From NCBI GenBank assembly GCA_035610365.1, contig CM069432.1:189147027-189211026 (forward strand): DNA of 64,000 nt, read 5' to 3'. This document shows positions 46,920-60,090 of the stretch, in pieces. Position numbers and translations under genes: made by a program. Origin of the DNA: Aquatica leii (Eukaryota; Arthropoda; Insecta; Coleoptera; Lampyridae). The stretch's first letter is position 1. Each line of letters opens with the position of its first letter. A model generated the notes under the pieces. It saw only the letters and a program-made list of their open reading frames with translations, did not search any database and was not told the origin of the DNA.

Positions 46920-49800
46920 TAAGTAACTCAGTTTAAAAAACCAAGAAAGAAGAAGTCCCTCACCGAGTAAATACTCCTCCTAATGAAGAGGAGGCAGAAG
47001 ATTCATATGAAGAAATAAAATGTATGTTTAATGATAACACCGAAGTGAATGGAATGACATATAAGTTTTGTGATTTCTTAAAATTAGCTAAAGGACAAGA
47101 GAATGCCTATAAAATTGCAAAAGGTTATATGACTGATATATCTCCTCTAATAGATTTAACCATAATGGCAATCAGAAATATTAAATCAACCAAACTCTAA
47201 GCGAGATTGAAAAGGTTAATCATGAAACTTAAAAAAGCAATTCACTCGGAAACAATAGGCGTAATTTTATCTTCACAAGAAGAAATTCAGACTTCATCAA
47301 AAGAAAATATGGATGACTCGGATTATTGCTCTAAAGTGTTAAAAGAATATATATATATAATAAAATAAAATAAAAATGGTTTTACATAAAAACAAAATTA
47401 ACATTTTACAGTGGAATGTTTAATCAGCAGTTTCTAAAAAATGTAGTTTAGACTACTTACTTTCTAATTTTAATATACAGATTGCATTAATTTCTGAAAC
47501 CTGGTATAAACCTAACCATAAAGTTTCTTTTAAAAACCACAATGTTATTAGACAAGACCGTGACGATGGCTACGCTGGAGTTGCAATTTTAATCGACAAA
47601 AAAATGGATTTTAATCTTATATCGTTTGGAAGTGCTGACAATTCTTTGTTAATATGCAGCGCATATTTACCTAAATGTAACATGTCAGTCGTATCCACTT
47701 ATCGTTCCCCAACAGCACTAGTAAGCTTTGAAGATTACCTCAAGTTATTTTCAAAGATTACTCCCCCATTCATAATTGGTGGAGATTTTAATGCACATAA
47801 CATGGTTTTTGGTACGAAAGAAATGTAATATTTTATTACGTGTCTTAGAACATAATAATCTAATATTTTTTAATAATGCCTGACTCAGTAGCATCAGCAA
47901 TAGACATTTCCATATCTACTAGCAATTTAGCATCATTCATTGATTGGCGCGTACTCGAAGACACCTACTTCTCAGACCACTATCCAATTTTAATGAGTCT
48001 AGGTTATAGTGGAGATGACTACAATAGGTATATCCAAAAAAAGGTGGAAAGTAGACAAAACAAAATTTCCAAAATTTGCTAAGAAATTGGAAAACTCCTT
48101 CAATCATGTTCCAAAACTTACTACAGCTAGCGATAAAATCTATCTACTTATAAATAATATTTATTCTACAGCAGCCACCGTATTCGTCCGTTTGTTCCCA
48201 AAAAACCTTCTAATCCACCATGGTAGGATGAAGAATGCTCTAAGGCGGTTCAAAATAGAAAAGAAATAATTAAACAATATAAAAAATTAGACAGTGGAAA
48301 ATTGCATTTACAAAACGCCTCTTAAACAAAGGAAAAAAAAAGTTGGATACAATTTTGTTCGTTTAAATAAAGACACACCCATAGGATTTGTACGGGAAAA
48401 AATAAAAAATTTAATAGAAAAAACATAATAGCTAAATCAACAGATGAAAGTTGGATATCTGAATTTTTATCAACACTTGCTCCTCACTCAGTTGCTTTTC
48501 CTCTGCAAAAATGTAATACAATTTCTGACCAACCTATTCTGATGCTTTTCTCAAACATTGAATTTTAAAACGTTTTATTTTCTACAAACAACTCTACTCC
48601 GGGTATAAATAATATTTCTTATTAATTCATAAAAATGTTACCCACAAACGCAAAAACTCTTTTAATTTCTGCATACAACGAGATTTGGTGCAAAGAAAAA
48701 TCTTCTACGATGTTTTTTTCTTGATCCCGTAAAATACCAACAAATTATATTTACCCATCAAACTCAAAATTTGATGTAAAAAACGAGGTAAAATAGCTAA
48801 GACTCGTGATCAATAAAAAACTAACTTGGACAAGGCATATTAACTATTTATCCGATAAAAGTAAAAAGGCACTTAATATAATACGAATGCTAACCAAAGT
48901 AAAATGGGGATCAGGCGTGTCAATATGTTTAAAACTATACAAACCTTTTATTAGATTAAGAATTGACTATGGGTGTTTTCTGTACGGTTCAGTAATTAAT
49001 TCAAATATAAAACGGTTAGATGTTATACAAAACAAAGCCTTCCGATTTTGTTTAGGAGCTATGCAGTCCACACCCATAAAATCACTTCAAATAGATGCTC
49101 AAGAACCACCTGTAAATCTCAGAACAAAATTTCTGACTGCCAAATATATACTAAAATTAAGCAGTCTTACGGAAACTATAATACTTCAAAAGATTTGCGA
49201 GATGAGTACACTAGTTCTAATAGCTCCCTACTTTCAAAAAAAAACCTTCTCCTCCTGTAGCAGATGGTTTTAGATTAATTAAAGAAATCAACATAGAACC
49301 ATGCAAAAAAAAATATATTGTACAAATTTTTTCCAATACTTACAACAACCTGCAAAATTTTTCCTAGCATATAATGGAAATCCGGATAGCGACAATAAAT
49401 TGTACCGATCCATTCACGAAGAATTAGATAAAACTAACATAATCTTTACCGATGGACCCAAAACTACAGAAGGCTGCGGATGTGCATATTTTGATCAGAC
49501 AAACAACTATAATAGTAAATTTAAACTGAATCCGAATGCTTCAAAGTTTACCGCTCAAGCGGTAGCTATCTTAGAAGCTTTAAAATATGGATACCATAAT
49601 AAATTTTGAAAAATAACAATAATGTCACACTCTCATAGTGTATTACAAGCATTACAAGCAAAAAAACATCAAACTAAACAAAACGCCATAATAATAATAA
49701 CGCAAAAATAATACATAAGGATTGTAAACCTGCTAGCAACAAATAAAATACAGGTTTATAAATTATTATATAACTACCTGAACGATATAAGACTAAACAT
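46920..49800 (+). mobile_element. I-superfamily LINE remnant with RNase H
   Basis: An ORF1 scrap (about 47030-47320, NTEVNGMTYKFCDFLKLAKG) precedes the endonuclease of ORF2. The endonuclease reads NILQWNV near 47400, ALISETWYKP, RQDRDDGYAGVAILI, STYRSP and IIGGDFNAHN (to 47826), followed by SDHYPI near 47975. The finger and palm part of the reverse transcriptase is missing (48300-48800). The thumb region resumes at 48806 (KKLTWTRHINYLSDKSKKALNIIRML, quoted in part). RNase H follows with IFTDGPKT and ASKFTAQAVAILEAL (49430-49600) and MSHSHSVLQAL. RNase H at this place marks the I/R1/LOA group. Stops, shifts and the deletion make it inactive. Confidence 0.85.
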
Positions 49801-52800
49801 GTAAATTAATGCAAATACTTTCACTTTGTATATTTTACCTTTATGTATATTCCTTCTTACCGTGGTCTAACTTTCCGTATGTACAGTATGAACAAAGTCC
49901 TTAGGATAGACCCCCTGAGGTGAAACGTGTGCCTCAGTTAATTCCCAACAAAAGTTAATAAACGTAATGGGTTAATAAAAGCGATCTCAACAACCCATTA
50001 AAAAACAACATTCTTTATAATAAATTATAATAAAACGTATAGAAGCTTCGAGATCACTCAAGATGATGTAAGGTAATTACGAGAATTTTTTCGAAGTAGA
50101 TAACGTAAGAATATAAAAAGTATTCGAAAAAAGTTGAAAGGAGTATTTAAATCGAGTCTAGTCAGAGGAAGAATACGGTGTCGTCTGAATATATAAAGTG
50201 CGACAAGTATAAATAAACAAGTGAAAAAAGTAACAGTGTAGATAAACAAAAAGTGCAACTTATCGCGGACAGTTTTTAGAAATATCGAGTAATAATGGTA
50301 CATAAATTACTTGTACGTTGTTTTTCTTAAATACAGTTACATTTTATTAATGTCAGTTAAAAATAGTTATATTTATCATATCTAAATTAAATAGTATAAA
50401 TATTTAGTTTAAAAAAATCTAGTTTTAAATAAATTTAGTTTTAAAATTCGTTACAAAACCTGGCGAGAGCAGCTTATGAGAAGTAGGTGTTTTTGAGTTC
50501 GGATTTTATAAGCGTATAGTCGGTAAACTTTGTTTTTATATTTATGGACAATTCGTGTTTATTTAGCTGAACATAATTTCTCTTAATGAAATTTACAAAT
50601 TATTTAGTTACCAATTAAACATTTGCACATCTTTACAAAGGCATTATACTTACTGCACTGAAATAAACATCGGTTAAGCCCGGGATTCACAAGCAACCGC
50701 CAAGTTTTGTGACTGGAACTGTACAATAAGTTTAACTAAAATGTGTAATGTACTATAATAAGTATAATTTACCGGTTAAATTATTTAAGTATGATTCAGT
50801 TGTATTAATAGATTAAAATATAGTTTTATATAATATCACGTTTATATCCTCAAGCATTACAATTACATATTATTATATTAAACAAAAAATATTTAGTTTT
50901 TTCCTTGTCCATAGCTGCTTGTTTCAGGAGCAATATAAATAATTTAGATCAGTCATTGCAAACTGATTTCAAATGTTGATAACCTAGTGCAAATGTGAAA
51001 TCAATTAATTATTCTCACTTTTTACTGCAACACTAACATAAGTAAACTACTATTTCATTATAACTACCTGTTTTACAAAGATATGTGTTACTAGAACGTG
51101 AACTGTAATTTAGTGATAAATAATGTCAATCAACTGATGGCAATGATATTATCATTTATTTTCTGTAGAAGTAGTAATTAAAAATCTTGTAGAATATTTT
51201 TTTAAACAAAAATGAGGTTGTGTTCGTATGTCATTAACAACAGAAAAAGCTATCCCAAACAGCAATTTAAGCTTATATCAAGATTGCAGCAAACTTATCG
51301 TGACAACTATAAAACTTGCAGCAATATTGTCATGACAAATTTGGAGGCTTGCCGCAAGTTTGCTCGAAGTTGACTAAGGAAGCAATAACAAGCTTGTTAC
51401 AACCTTGTTTCGACAAATTTGTAGCAATATTGTTACGTCTTGCCATGACAAAAATTTGCAAAAATGTTTGTCCCTTGTCATGGCAGTTTAAAATTTGTAA
51501 AAATGCTATGAATAGTGCTAATAATTCTTCACTGGAACTAGATTTACTAAATTGGAAGTGACTTGTAAAAAACAAAAATCGTGTTTATAAAAAGATAATT
51601 AATTAATAAAGGTTTATTGAAATTTTTTTAGGGTGTTCGTTAAACTTTCAGTAATATCACTGTACTTTAAAAAAAATTATAAAAAAAACAGAAAATTATT
51701 TTGCTTATTGACATTGTAATTAAATAAACACTTGTTTTTACAAACTAGTTACAACTTCATTAGGTATTGTCTGTTGTTTTTTTTTAAATTCTGTTCTATT
51801 TTCACCTGTTCTATTCATCGCTCGGTTTGTTGACCTGAAACATAAAACATAAATTTAAGAATCACTTTAATTGCTAATTTGATGGTAATGTTAAATAGGC
51901 TAAAAGCATGCAAAACTTAAAATATTCAAAATATTATTATTACACAATACACAACATATATTAATGGTTTCAAACTCGGTTACCAGTGTTTGCAAAATTA
52001 TTTAAAATGTTTAATCGAATAAGTATACAAACCAATACACTGAACCAAATAGTAGCATAAATAGAAAGAAAATAAACATTGTTTCAATGAAAAATTCATC
52101 AAAATTGGTCCAAAGTATTACATCATTGTTACAATGAATTTAACAACATTGAAATAAGAAAAATACTTTAATCGATCACTAGAATCATTGTTTATATGAA
52201 CAGGTTCATAACTGGTTATAACGACAATTTTCCTTGTGGCAATGAAATTGTTCATAGTTTCAATGTAGGTCTTTTATTAATTGAAGAATCTTTTACATTA
52301 CTTTAACGTATACTTTTCTTCATATTAAAGCATTTATACTAACGACAATGTTTTGGTTTCATTGATGTTAATACCAGATTTTTAAAGAATTACATGTATT
52401 CTTTATATTGATGAAAATGGATTATTAAATTAATGAAGCAAAACTATTAGGTTAATGAATCAAATTTTCAACTAATTTTAACATATTTATTAAAAGAAAC
52501 ATTGACAAGGTAATTAATAGTTTTTGTTTTTAATCCTTTCTACCTACATGGATAAAAAACAGATACTATTAATTGTTAAATTACAGAGGAACAACTGATT
52601 ACCTACAAGTTACGATAATGACTAAGTATTCTAAATAAAAACTTATTAGTAAAGTACTAATAAAAATCGGCTTTCTGTTGAAATTTTAAGATATAAGCCC
52701 ACATGCTCGTTTCAAATTTCCTAATATTAGATGGTTTAGAAAACATTCAATTTTAATTTTTTCAAAACTAAATTTATAAAATTTCAACACAAATATATGA

Positions 52801-52962
52801 CGATACGAATATGGATTAGTCAGACGCAATTGCGTTACATATAATATATAATTTAGAGTAAGAATTAATTGAATCCAAATTATAAAACCTATTCAATAAA
52901 TGTCCAGAATATTAATGAAGCTTTGGAAAATAAATGTTCTTCTAAAACTTCACAACATTTAG
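49801..52962. other. Gene-free; possible LTR-like block and CAAG-rich patch
   Basis: At 49960-50465 is a block with a TATATAAAG box and a following CCTGGCGAGAGCAGC, reminiscent of an LTR with primer-binding site, but without retroelement proteins. A CAAG/CTTG-rich patch at 51270-51500 (repeated GCAAGTTTGC, TTGCAGCAA) resembles patches at 62090 and 63800 and may be a decayed short repeat. The rest is AT-rich and featureless. Confidence 0.4.
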
Positions 52963-53782
52963 CTAAAAAGACAAGTTTCTTGAGAATTTAATAAAACTTT
53001 TTCCATTTTGATCTTTCCGGGCTGATCTGTTTGTAGGAGCTAAATAGCCATGAATTGCCCAAAATATGATAGCGTTTCGATTATCTAAAATTAAAAACAA
53101 ATTACAAAATCATATTACAAAAAGAAGTATTAATTTAAATACGTATTAGAAATGCGAAATCAGTCAATAGAATAAACAACTAACTTACTTTCATCTACTT
53201 CATGTTTTTGTGTATAGTCCAAGACACCTCTAACATTATTTTCGGACGTCAAAAACTGCAGTATATGTACTCTCTTATTTTCCCATTTACTCAACAAACC
53301 ATCTCCAATAGTATAAAGGGCATCAAAATCCATATCGATCTAATACGAAAAAAATAAAATGAAATAAAAGACCTGTAGAATTGTTTAGAATTGAGACTTT
53401 TGAATTTACGTTTAATTCATTAAATATAAAAATAATAGTATAAAAATGACATCAAGCAAGTTTAATAAGTATTCTGAATAGTTTTTTACCAGTCTAAATC
53501 CAGAAGCGGTTTTATAAAAAGGTCATTTATCCAAAATTGACGCTGTACTATCCATGGTTTTAATCTCCGCCATACGAAACTGTCGACATGCCTTCCAATA
53601 AGTGTCAAATTCTTCGATTGACAAGTTGTCAATTTTGAGCGACCTAATGCACAGTATTATAGCCGCTATAAAAAAACACACACACTTACATTAGGAATAA
53701 AACAACAGTAAATTAATAAGAAATAAATCTTACCTGTTCAGTAAGTAATTTTTACACTCTTGTGGCACAGGGTATAAATCTA
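52963..53782 (-). pseudogene. Insect orphan-family gene, probably pseudogenised
   Basis: Minus-strand exons are 53665-53500 (IRSLKIDNLSIEEFDTYWKACRQFR quoted in part; ends ASGFRL), 53339-53189 (IDMDFDALYTIGDGLLSKW...) and 53084-52963 (NRNAIIFWAIHGYLAPTNRS..., stop). They are joined by GT-AG introns with matching phase (0, then 1). A candidate upstream exon at 53782-53737 (DLYPVPQECKNYLLN) does not join in phase. Similar WP-YK...GF-LIDIDFDALYP proteins occur in multiple insect genomes and have no known function. In the second exon a TGA replaces the Trp of the conserved DKWP motif. With the phase mismatch this points to a pseudogene. The GT-AG sites being intact suggests recent loss. Confidence 0.6.
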
Positions 53783-54850
53783 CTGAAATTGTATTATGGT
53801 TTATCGATATAAAAAACACTAAAAACGTGCAGATATGAAAATGCGTCTACTTGGCGTCCACTAGCAGACATTTAGACCAATATAACTTTTATACTTATAC
53901 ATAACTACAAAATTTAGCTGTGCAAGCCCTCCACAGTTTCATACATTGATAAAACGAATTTCTTCGTTAAGAATGATATCTTCGCTATTAAGATTATAAA
54001 GTGCTTACTTTGAAAGAAATGTTGTTCATACAATCATCAACATTAATGTTAACACTGATAAATCCGTCCATTTATTTTATCTATGTTTAGTAAAAGTTTT
54101 GTCAACTAATATTTTCTTATAATCCAACATAATTTTCATTGAGACAACGAAATGCAGTTATAATACTAAAGAATTTTTAAAACAAATTTAATGTTCGTCA
54201 CATTCATCACTCAATAAAACCTGATACATTATATTTATGATAACTGTCTTTAAACAAGTATATTTGATATTTTTTTTACATAACAATAATGAAAATCTCA
54301 TTAAACCAATGTAAATCAAACTGATGAAAGCCATTCATTAATATTATGACAAAGATTTTTTTCAGTGTACGTGCACTAAAATGCAATAATACCTAAAGAG
54401 TCTACAATGAGTAAACACAAAATTAAATAATGTGGTAGAATACAAACAACATGTAAATGACAAACACAAACATACCTTTTATCATTGTATATAAATGTTA
54501 TGTTATAGTAGGCCAATCCAATGTAAATTTTTTACTCCCACTTTTGGATGCAAGAATACCGTAGCGCATCTATTGGTTGCCTTCAAAATTTAAAAAACGC
54601 TAGTTTTAGGATGCAAACACCAGATGTCACATTTAATTAAAAAGCAACCTGTTAAATCTGCATAACGTATATCGTTAATTAGTTTATTGTTTTCATACTA
54701 TGTATTAAAATATAACCCAAACGTAACCAAAGTTTTCTGCATTTTTAAATTAGAATTGGAAACTAATAAGGAAATATATTTCTAAAATTAATAATTTATT
54801 ATTTTTTCTATAATCAAATAGCTGATTAGGTAGAAAACGTCGGGAAATAA
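53783..54850. other. Intergenic, no gene seen
   Basis: AT-rich, non-coding. It may contain the 5' end of the P-like element, whose inverted terminal repeat I could not find. Confidence 0.4.
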
Positions 54851-55632
54851 ATGTGTTTACAAAAATTGTGAGAATTCAAAAAGGAAAACGCTGCAATTAA
54901 AATTTTATCTGTTTCCATCAGACAAACATGAGAGTTCAAGATTAGTAAAATGGATTAAACGTTACGGTAAGTGAATGTGATTTTTGGTTTTGATCTTTTC
55001 GTTTTTAAATCGTAAAAGAATACTTACGATTGAATCCGTTTTTGAAATTGTAGTCTTTTTTAATTTTAATTTCTTTGACCAGATATTAATGTTTTTATCT
55101 TATTAGTTACGTGACATTACGACAAAACAGGTTTTTCAGTTTTTCTTATCAACTCGTCAATTTTAAAATTGTTTTAGTTGTTTATTGAACTTATAAAATA
55201 AGCTATTTATCGGTATAAAAATTAGTTTTTTGTATTTTTCTTTTCGTCAAATAAATGATATCTATTTCTGTTATTTATTGTAAAAAATCAAAATAAACAG
55301 AACACAACAACGCTTTAAAGTTATGGAACTTTACTGAAGTTTAAGCATTTTTTACAAAATAATTAATTATATATAGCGTCAATTAAAGCGGTAATTTTAA
55401 AATGTAACCCTATTTGAAGCTTAAAAATGGTACACACTCAATTCTTCTCTTTCACTCACGTCACATGACAACCTTGAGTTACGTCAAGTTTCGGTTGCTC
55501 CTGACTAAACGAATTGTTATCGAATATTTGTAAATTTGATATCTCGCCGTGCGATTACTAAATAAATAACAAAAATATGTCAGAGATGTAGAAATAACAA
55601 ACAATGTTGTTGCCGAAGTCAGTAAATTCGTA

Positions 55633-57529
55633 GGGTCAAGTGGGGTAAGTGCACCCTCTAAACTAATAAATTTATGTTTGAACACTTACAGAAATTATAA
55701 AAGTAATTTTTTTAAGCTCAAATTTGGCATAGTGTTAATTTGATGGTTTATAAACATAATCCTAAAAAAGAAATTATGACCAAGTCAGGGTCTTAAAATA
55801 GACTAATTTTTTTTTTGGGTCTGTGTGGTGGCGCACTTGCCCCATAACGCCGGGGAAAGTGCACCACCTCCCTGTATTTTACATTGCAATAGAATATAAT
55901 GGTATCTGGGACAAGTGCACCAAAGATTAAAGTATAGGTTTTGCCTTTATATAAATAGTTGCAATATATAACTTCTTTGAATGTGCAAAACAATTTGTTA
56001 CATATTTCCGAAAACATGCGAAATTGTTCTCTACAAGGAATAAAAACATTTTTATTGCAAATAAACAGTAACAACTAAAAACTAACATTACCTAAATAAT
56101 ACAAAGAAAATTAATACATTTTATTCCAAAACAAAACACTAATGCACTGAAAAAAAGTGATTTTAACCAAATAATATCCATTACAAACATTCTACAACCA
56201 TCTAATTATTCTTGTATGCACCAAAATTCACATCAAATGTAATAAAACCTCTTTTTATTGAGGATGGTGGAGGTAACTTTTTGACTATATCATCGAAGTG
56301 CACAAAAGAAATATCAGAGACTGTTGGCCAAATAAATCTACCATTAGTTTTACATTTACATCGTAAAAATGAAACTTCACATTCGTGATCACCTTTCTTA
56401 ATAATTTGTCCAACGTAGTATTTTACAATTTTTTTAGTATGAAAGGTTACTAATACATAATCATGCAGATTAATGCTAGTGTCACTATCATTTAGAATAT
56501 TGTCCTTTTGATTGTCATCATCAAAGTCTATGCCAGCTTCAGACGACGCAAAGGTAATACTTCCTGTGATTGTGTTTACAAGCAAATCATAAAACCTATT
56601 AATAACATATTGATTTGCACCTTGCTTTTTCCGCAAATGTTCTAATGGTTTAGGTTTTCGAATAGTTAACTGGTGCCTCTTCTTAAACTTGAGCCACCAG
56701 TCTTCGCCTGGTCTACCCTTTTTAAAGGGAGTGACAATGTTTTGTCGTTGTATGTACTGCTGCACAATATCAAACACCTCCATTCGACCAAGTCCAAATC
56801 CATTTCTGCTCATTGTCTTAAGGCACTCAGCAAGCTGCTCTTCCTGCTCATGAGTGAAAACCGTAGGTCTACCTCCTCCACCAACAGGTTGACTATCATT
56901 CTGGTGCACTCCTCGCCTTCCAGATAAATGGTCCCGTAATGTTTCCCTTGGGATATTATAGGCTTTACTACAGGCTGATAGTGTCATAACATGACTCCTG
57001 CATTGATGCAAAGCTTCATTCAGTTGTTCGGTGGTGTAGTTGCGCCGTTGAGTCTTTCTAACATATGTGCGGACCATTATTAAAGATTCTAACAAATATT
57101 ACCATGAGTGCATTTGCCCCAATAGAAGTGGTGCACTTTCCCCAAGTCAACAAATTTCCGGGGGAAATGCGCCACCCCATGTAAAATAGAATTTGAGGTT
57201 AAAATACGATCCACAATTTTTATACATCAACATACACATATTTCCTTCTAAATTATGTGATGATAAATATCGTACCTGTATTTTAATAAAATGGGCACTG
57301 ACCACAAGCACTTTCAACAAATTTAGTTTTCTTGTACTTAACTCCGCGCGCATTCACTTTTCACATATTTTGACAGTAAACAGTGCAGGAAACCTAATCA
57401 TACAAAAAAAAATTGTAAATAGATCTGGTTCACGTACCTATGAACGTCGAATAGCAAAATAATAATTTTTTTAGAAAATAAACCCGAGAAGTGCATTTGC
57501 CCCAAAAGTGCACTTGCCCCACTTGACCC
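55633..57529. mobile_element. Pogo-like DNA transposon with intact ends
   Basis: The 22-bp terminal inverted repeats are GGGTCAAGTGGGGTAAGTGC... (left, 55633-55654) and its complement with one mismatch (right, 57508-57529). A TA duplication flanks both sides (55631-55632 and 57530-57531), as expected for the Tc1/mariner/pogo superfamily. Subterminal copies of GCACTTgCCCC in both orientations lie at about 55830-55870, 55907-55920, 57108-57180 and 57491-57510, probable binding sites for the element's own HTH protein. The single gene inside lacks a DDE domain, so the element cannot move alone. Confidence 0.93.
56202..57077 (-). CDS. Pogo-like protein: two HTH domains, no DDE core
   Basis: An uninterrupted 291-residue frame starting at MVRTYVRKTQRR, the usual pogo-family start. 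A pipsqueak-type helix-turn-helix occupies about residues 14-55 (TLSACSKAYNIPRETLRDHLSGR). A CENP-B-type DNA-binding region follows (about 75-160: FTHEQEEQLAECL, FGLGRMEVFDIVQQYI, GEDWWLKFKKRHQLTIRKP). After NRFYDLLVNT the sequence passes directly to an acidic linker and the C-terminal domain common in insect pogo proteins (YVLVTFHTKKIVKYYVGQI, FVHFDDIVKKLPPP). The whole DDE/RNase H-like core of about 250-300 residues is missing, with the frame kept. It could act as a DNA-binding repressor of related elements. That is inference. Confidence 0.85.
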   Translation of the reverse strand: MVRTYVRKTQRRNYTTEQLNEALHQCRSHVMTLSACSKAYNIPRETLRDHLSGRRGVHQNDSQPVGGGGRPTVFTHEQEEQLAECLKTMSRNGFGLGRMEVFDIVQQYIQRQNIVTPFKKGRPGEDWWLKFKKRHQLTIRKPKPLEHLRKKQGANQYVINRFYDLLVNTITGSITFASSEAGIDFDDDNQKDNILNDSDTSINLHDYVLVTFHTKKIVKYYVGQIIKKGDHECEVSFLRCKCKTNGRFIWPTVSDISFVHFDDIVKKLPPPSSIKRGFITFDVNFGAYKNN

Positions 57530-60090
57530 TATCGAGTTCAGTACCTTTGCTAAACTAAAAGTAAATCGGTACTTTTGTAACTGATTTCAGTACGTTTTCT
57601 TTAGCTAAAGCTAGGGTTCCTGCTATCCGTTCATACGCAAAAATAAAAATATATAAAAATCGAATTTTTTTGTAAAATCTTAGTTTCTCCTACGAATAAA
57701 CATCCTTAGTTTAAGCAGTTTTAAAATTCGTTTTGTTCGAAGTCAACGTTCGAAGTTAGTGTAGAAAGTACGTTTACCTAAAAATCAGTACGTTGTTTCA
57801 TGGAAGCCGGTACTTAAAATTTTGTCTAACAAGGCTTTAGCCGAACATTTGTATTCGGTATCGCACAAACTTTTGTACGTATTTGACTACACGTCTCACG
57901 CACGTACATAAAAACGAAATATGATTTAATTAAGAAATGCAAAATCACCTTAAGACTGAAATAACAATTTTAAAAGAATATAACAGTAAATAGATATGTG
58001 ACTGAATATTTTGTTTTAGGTAATCTTTCACTAAGATCTCTGTCTCCAGAAACTATTAAAAAATATGTTTTCAAAAAAAAAAACGTAAACGAAATAGCCC
58101 TAAGGTTTTTGTAAAACTTAAATAACAATTGGAGGATACTATAAAGGAACTTAAATATACCAAGAATAATTATTTAAAATTGAAAAGAAAATATTACGAC
58201 TACAAAAAGGCTTCAACTTTAAAAAATGTTCTTGCAAAAGTAAACTTTAACATAAAAGTTTTCCGAATATGCAGTTATTCCAAGGAAACAAAAAAATGGG
58301 AAAAAGATTAAAAAAAATTGTTTCTGGGTCTATATCATTAAGCACCAAATGCTTATAAATATTTCAATAAACTTAATCTAATTTTACCATCATTGTCCAC
58401 AATAAAAACTTGGATCGGATCTTCTAAATTTTCTCCCGAAACAAATAATAAATTTTTTAACCAGTTAAAACGTAAAGTTGAATGCATGGAAGCAACTTAT
58501 CATTATTAGTTTTGACGAAATTTCTAATAAAAAATGCTTAAGAGTATTATAAAGCATTAGGTGAAATAGGATTTTAAGATCTCGGTTTTCTAGGACGATC
58601 GAACAAATTTGGAACAGAGGCACTCTCGATTTATGATTCGTGGATTATACTCTAAATGGAAAATGCCTTTAGCCTATTTCATATCTGCAAATTCAACTTT
58701 TGGAGATACTACTAATTATGATTTTAAAGGAATCAAAAAGTATTGGTCTAGATGTTAAAGAAATAGTTTGTGATCAAGGATCCAATAACCGCAATGCCTT
58801 GACACGATTAGGAGTAACTTTTGACAATCCGTATATCGTGGTAGACAAGTGTAAATATTTTGTTTTTTTTATGATGCTCCACATTTGCTTAAGAGTATTC
58901 GAAATCATTTATTAAACGGAGATTTCATTGTGGACAATTGCCCATATCCAACAAACTTACAAAATTGATAACCGATCTGAAAAAGGTAGAGCGTTAGTGA
59001 AAATGAAAAAAGCGAATATAAACCCAAATGCGTTTGAAAAGTTATCTGTTAAACTAGCTGCTCAAGTTTTTAGTAATAGAGTGTATACTGCGATGCAAAC
59101 TGCAATTAAAACTGGAGATTTAAAAACGCCTACGGCAAATTTTGTGAATGAAATGAACAAATTGTTTGATTGTTTAAATAGTCGCATACGATTTTATAAA
59201 AATTCATATTTGTATGTTTTATCTGAAGAAAGTCTTGAAAAACGTAAAGATGTTTTTAAAAATGAAAAAAATTATCCTTTGATGGAAAACTAACTCGACC
59301 CCCATATTTTGATGGATTTGTTCAAACTATTTAATGCAGTTATTTTACTTCATGAACAAGAAAAACAAAATGGAAAGAATTTTTTAATGACAACGATATT
59401 AAACCACGACGTAATTGAAAATTTATTTTCAGTTATACGACAAAAGGGAGGTTATTATAGAAACTCTTTTGCAAAAATGTTCAGATTAACATTTAAGCAA
59501 GTTTCTATTAATAGTACGTTACCACCTTCATCTAGTGCTAATTGTAAAGCGGACGATGACATTTTTTTAAATTTTGTCGACTCTATAATTACTCGAATCG
59601 AAGATAATGATTCGAACGCAAATATAAATATGAATAACAACACAATTAAATGTTTTGACGAAAAAACACAGATTTATATGAAATGAGTAGAGAAAAATTC
59701 TCAAGTGACGTAGACCCTTTTGGTGGATCGTTCATATAAAAACACATGCGCAACTGTTTCAAGTTTATCTGCTCCTACAGATAACTGTAAGGAGATTTGC
59801 AACATAGAATTAAATGTATTTCAAAAATGGTTTCCAGAATTATACTTTTAATTGAAATTAAAAAGCAATTAATAAGTAGAATATTTGAAACTGTAGAAAC
59901 AGTAAACCCATTTTTGTATAATGTATTTTACAAATCTTTGTGCCGAACATTTAAAAATTTTATTGGTTGTATTATTAAATGCAAAGATATTCTCAGGATG
60001 CAAACGAATTAGTAAAGATATAAGAAGTAGTAAACGTAAATGCCAAACAAAGCTTGCTATATTAAAACATCAGTAAGTGCAAACATTTTA

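Larger units (their letters stand above)
54852..60090 (+). mobile_element. P-element-like (THAP9-type) transposon remnant
   Basis: The THAP zinc-finger start is at 54852-54966 (CVYKNC...KFYLFPSDKHESSRLVKWIKRY). It ends at a GTAAGT donor that joins in phase 1 to 58020 (GNLSLRSLSPETIKKYVF). The distal C..HF ligands of THAP are lost. Downstream are a coiled-coil-like basic part (58129-58310), the RNase H-like core (EIVCDQGSNN-RNALTRLG, NPYIVVDKCKY, 58700-58860), and the helical insertion (SEKGRALVKMKKANINPNAFEKL, quoted in part, 58928-59293). The NHDVIENLFSVIRQKGGYYRN box follows at 59400-59460. Several stops and shifts break it. The first intron holds the pogo-like element 55633-57529, so that insertion is younger. 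Confidence 0.8.

Noticed and set aside
49905-49935. CCTGAGG-GTGAAACGTG as a hammerhead
   Set aside because: The box lacks the CUGANGA pattern and there is no room for stem II. It is probably part of the LINE 3' region.
50058-50303. Minus-strand 81-codon hydrophobic frame
   Set aside because: It lies in an LTR-like non-coding block and consists of Phe/Leu/Arg runs expected from AT-rich DNA.
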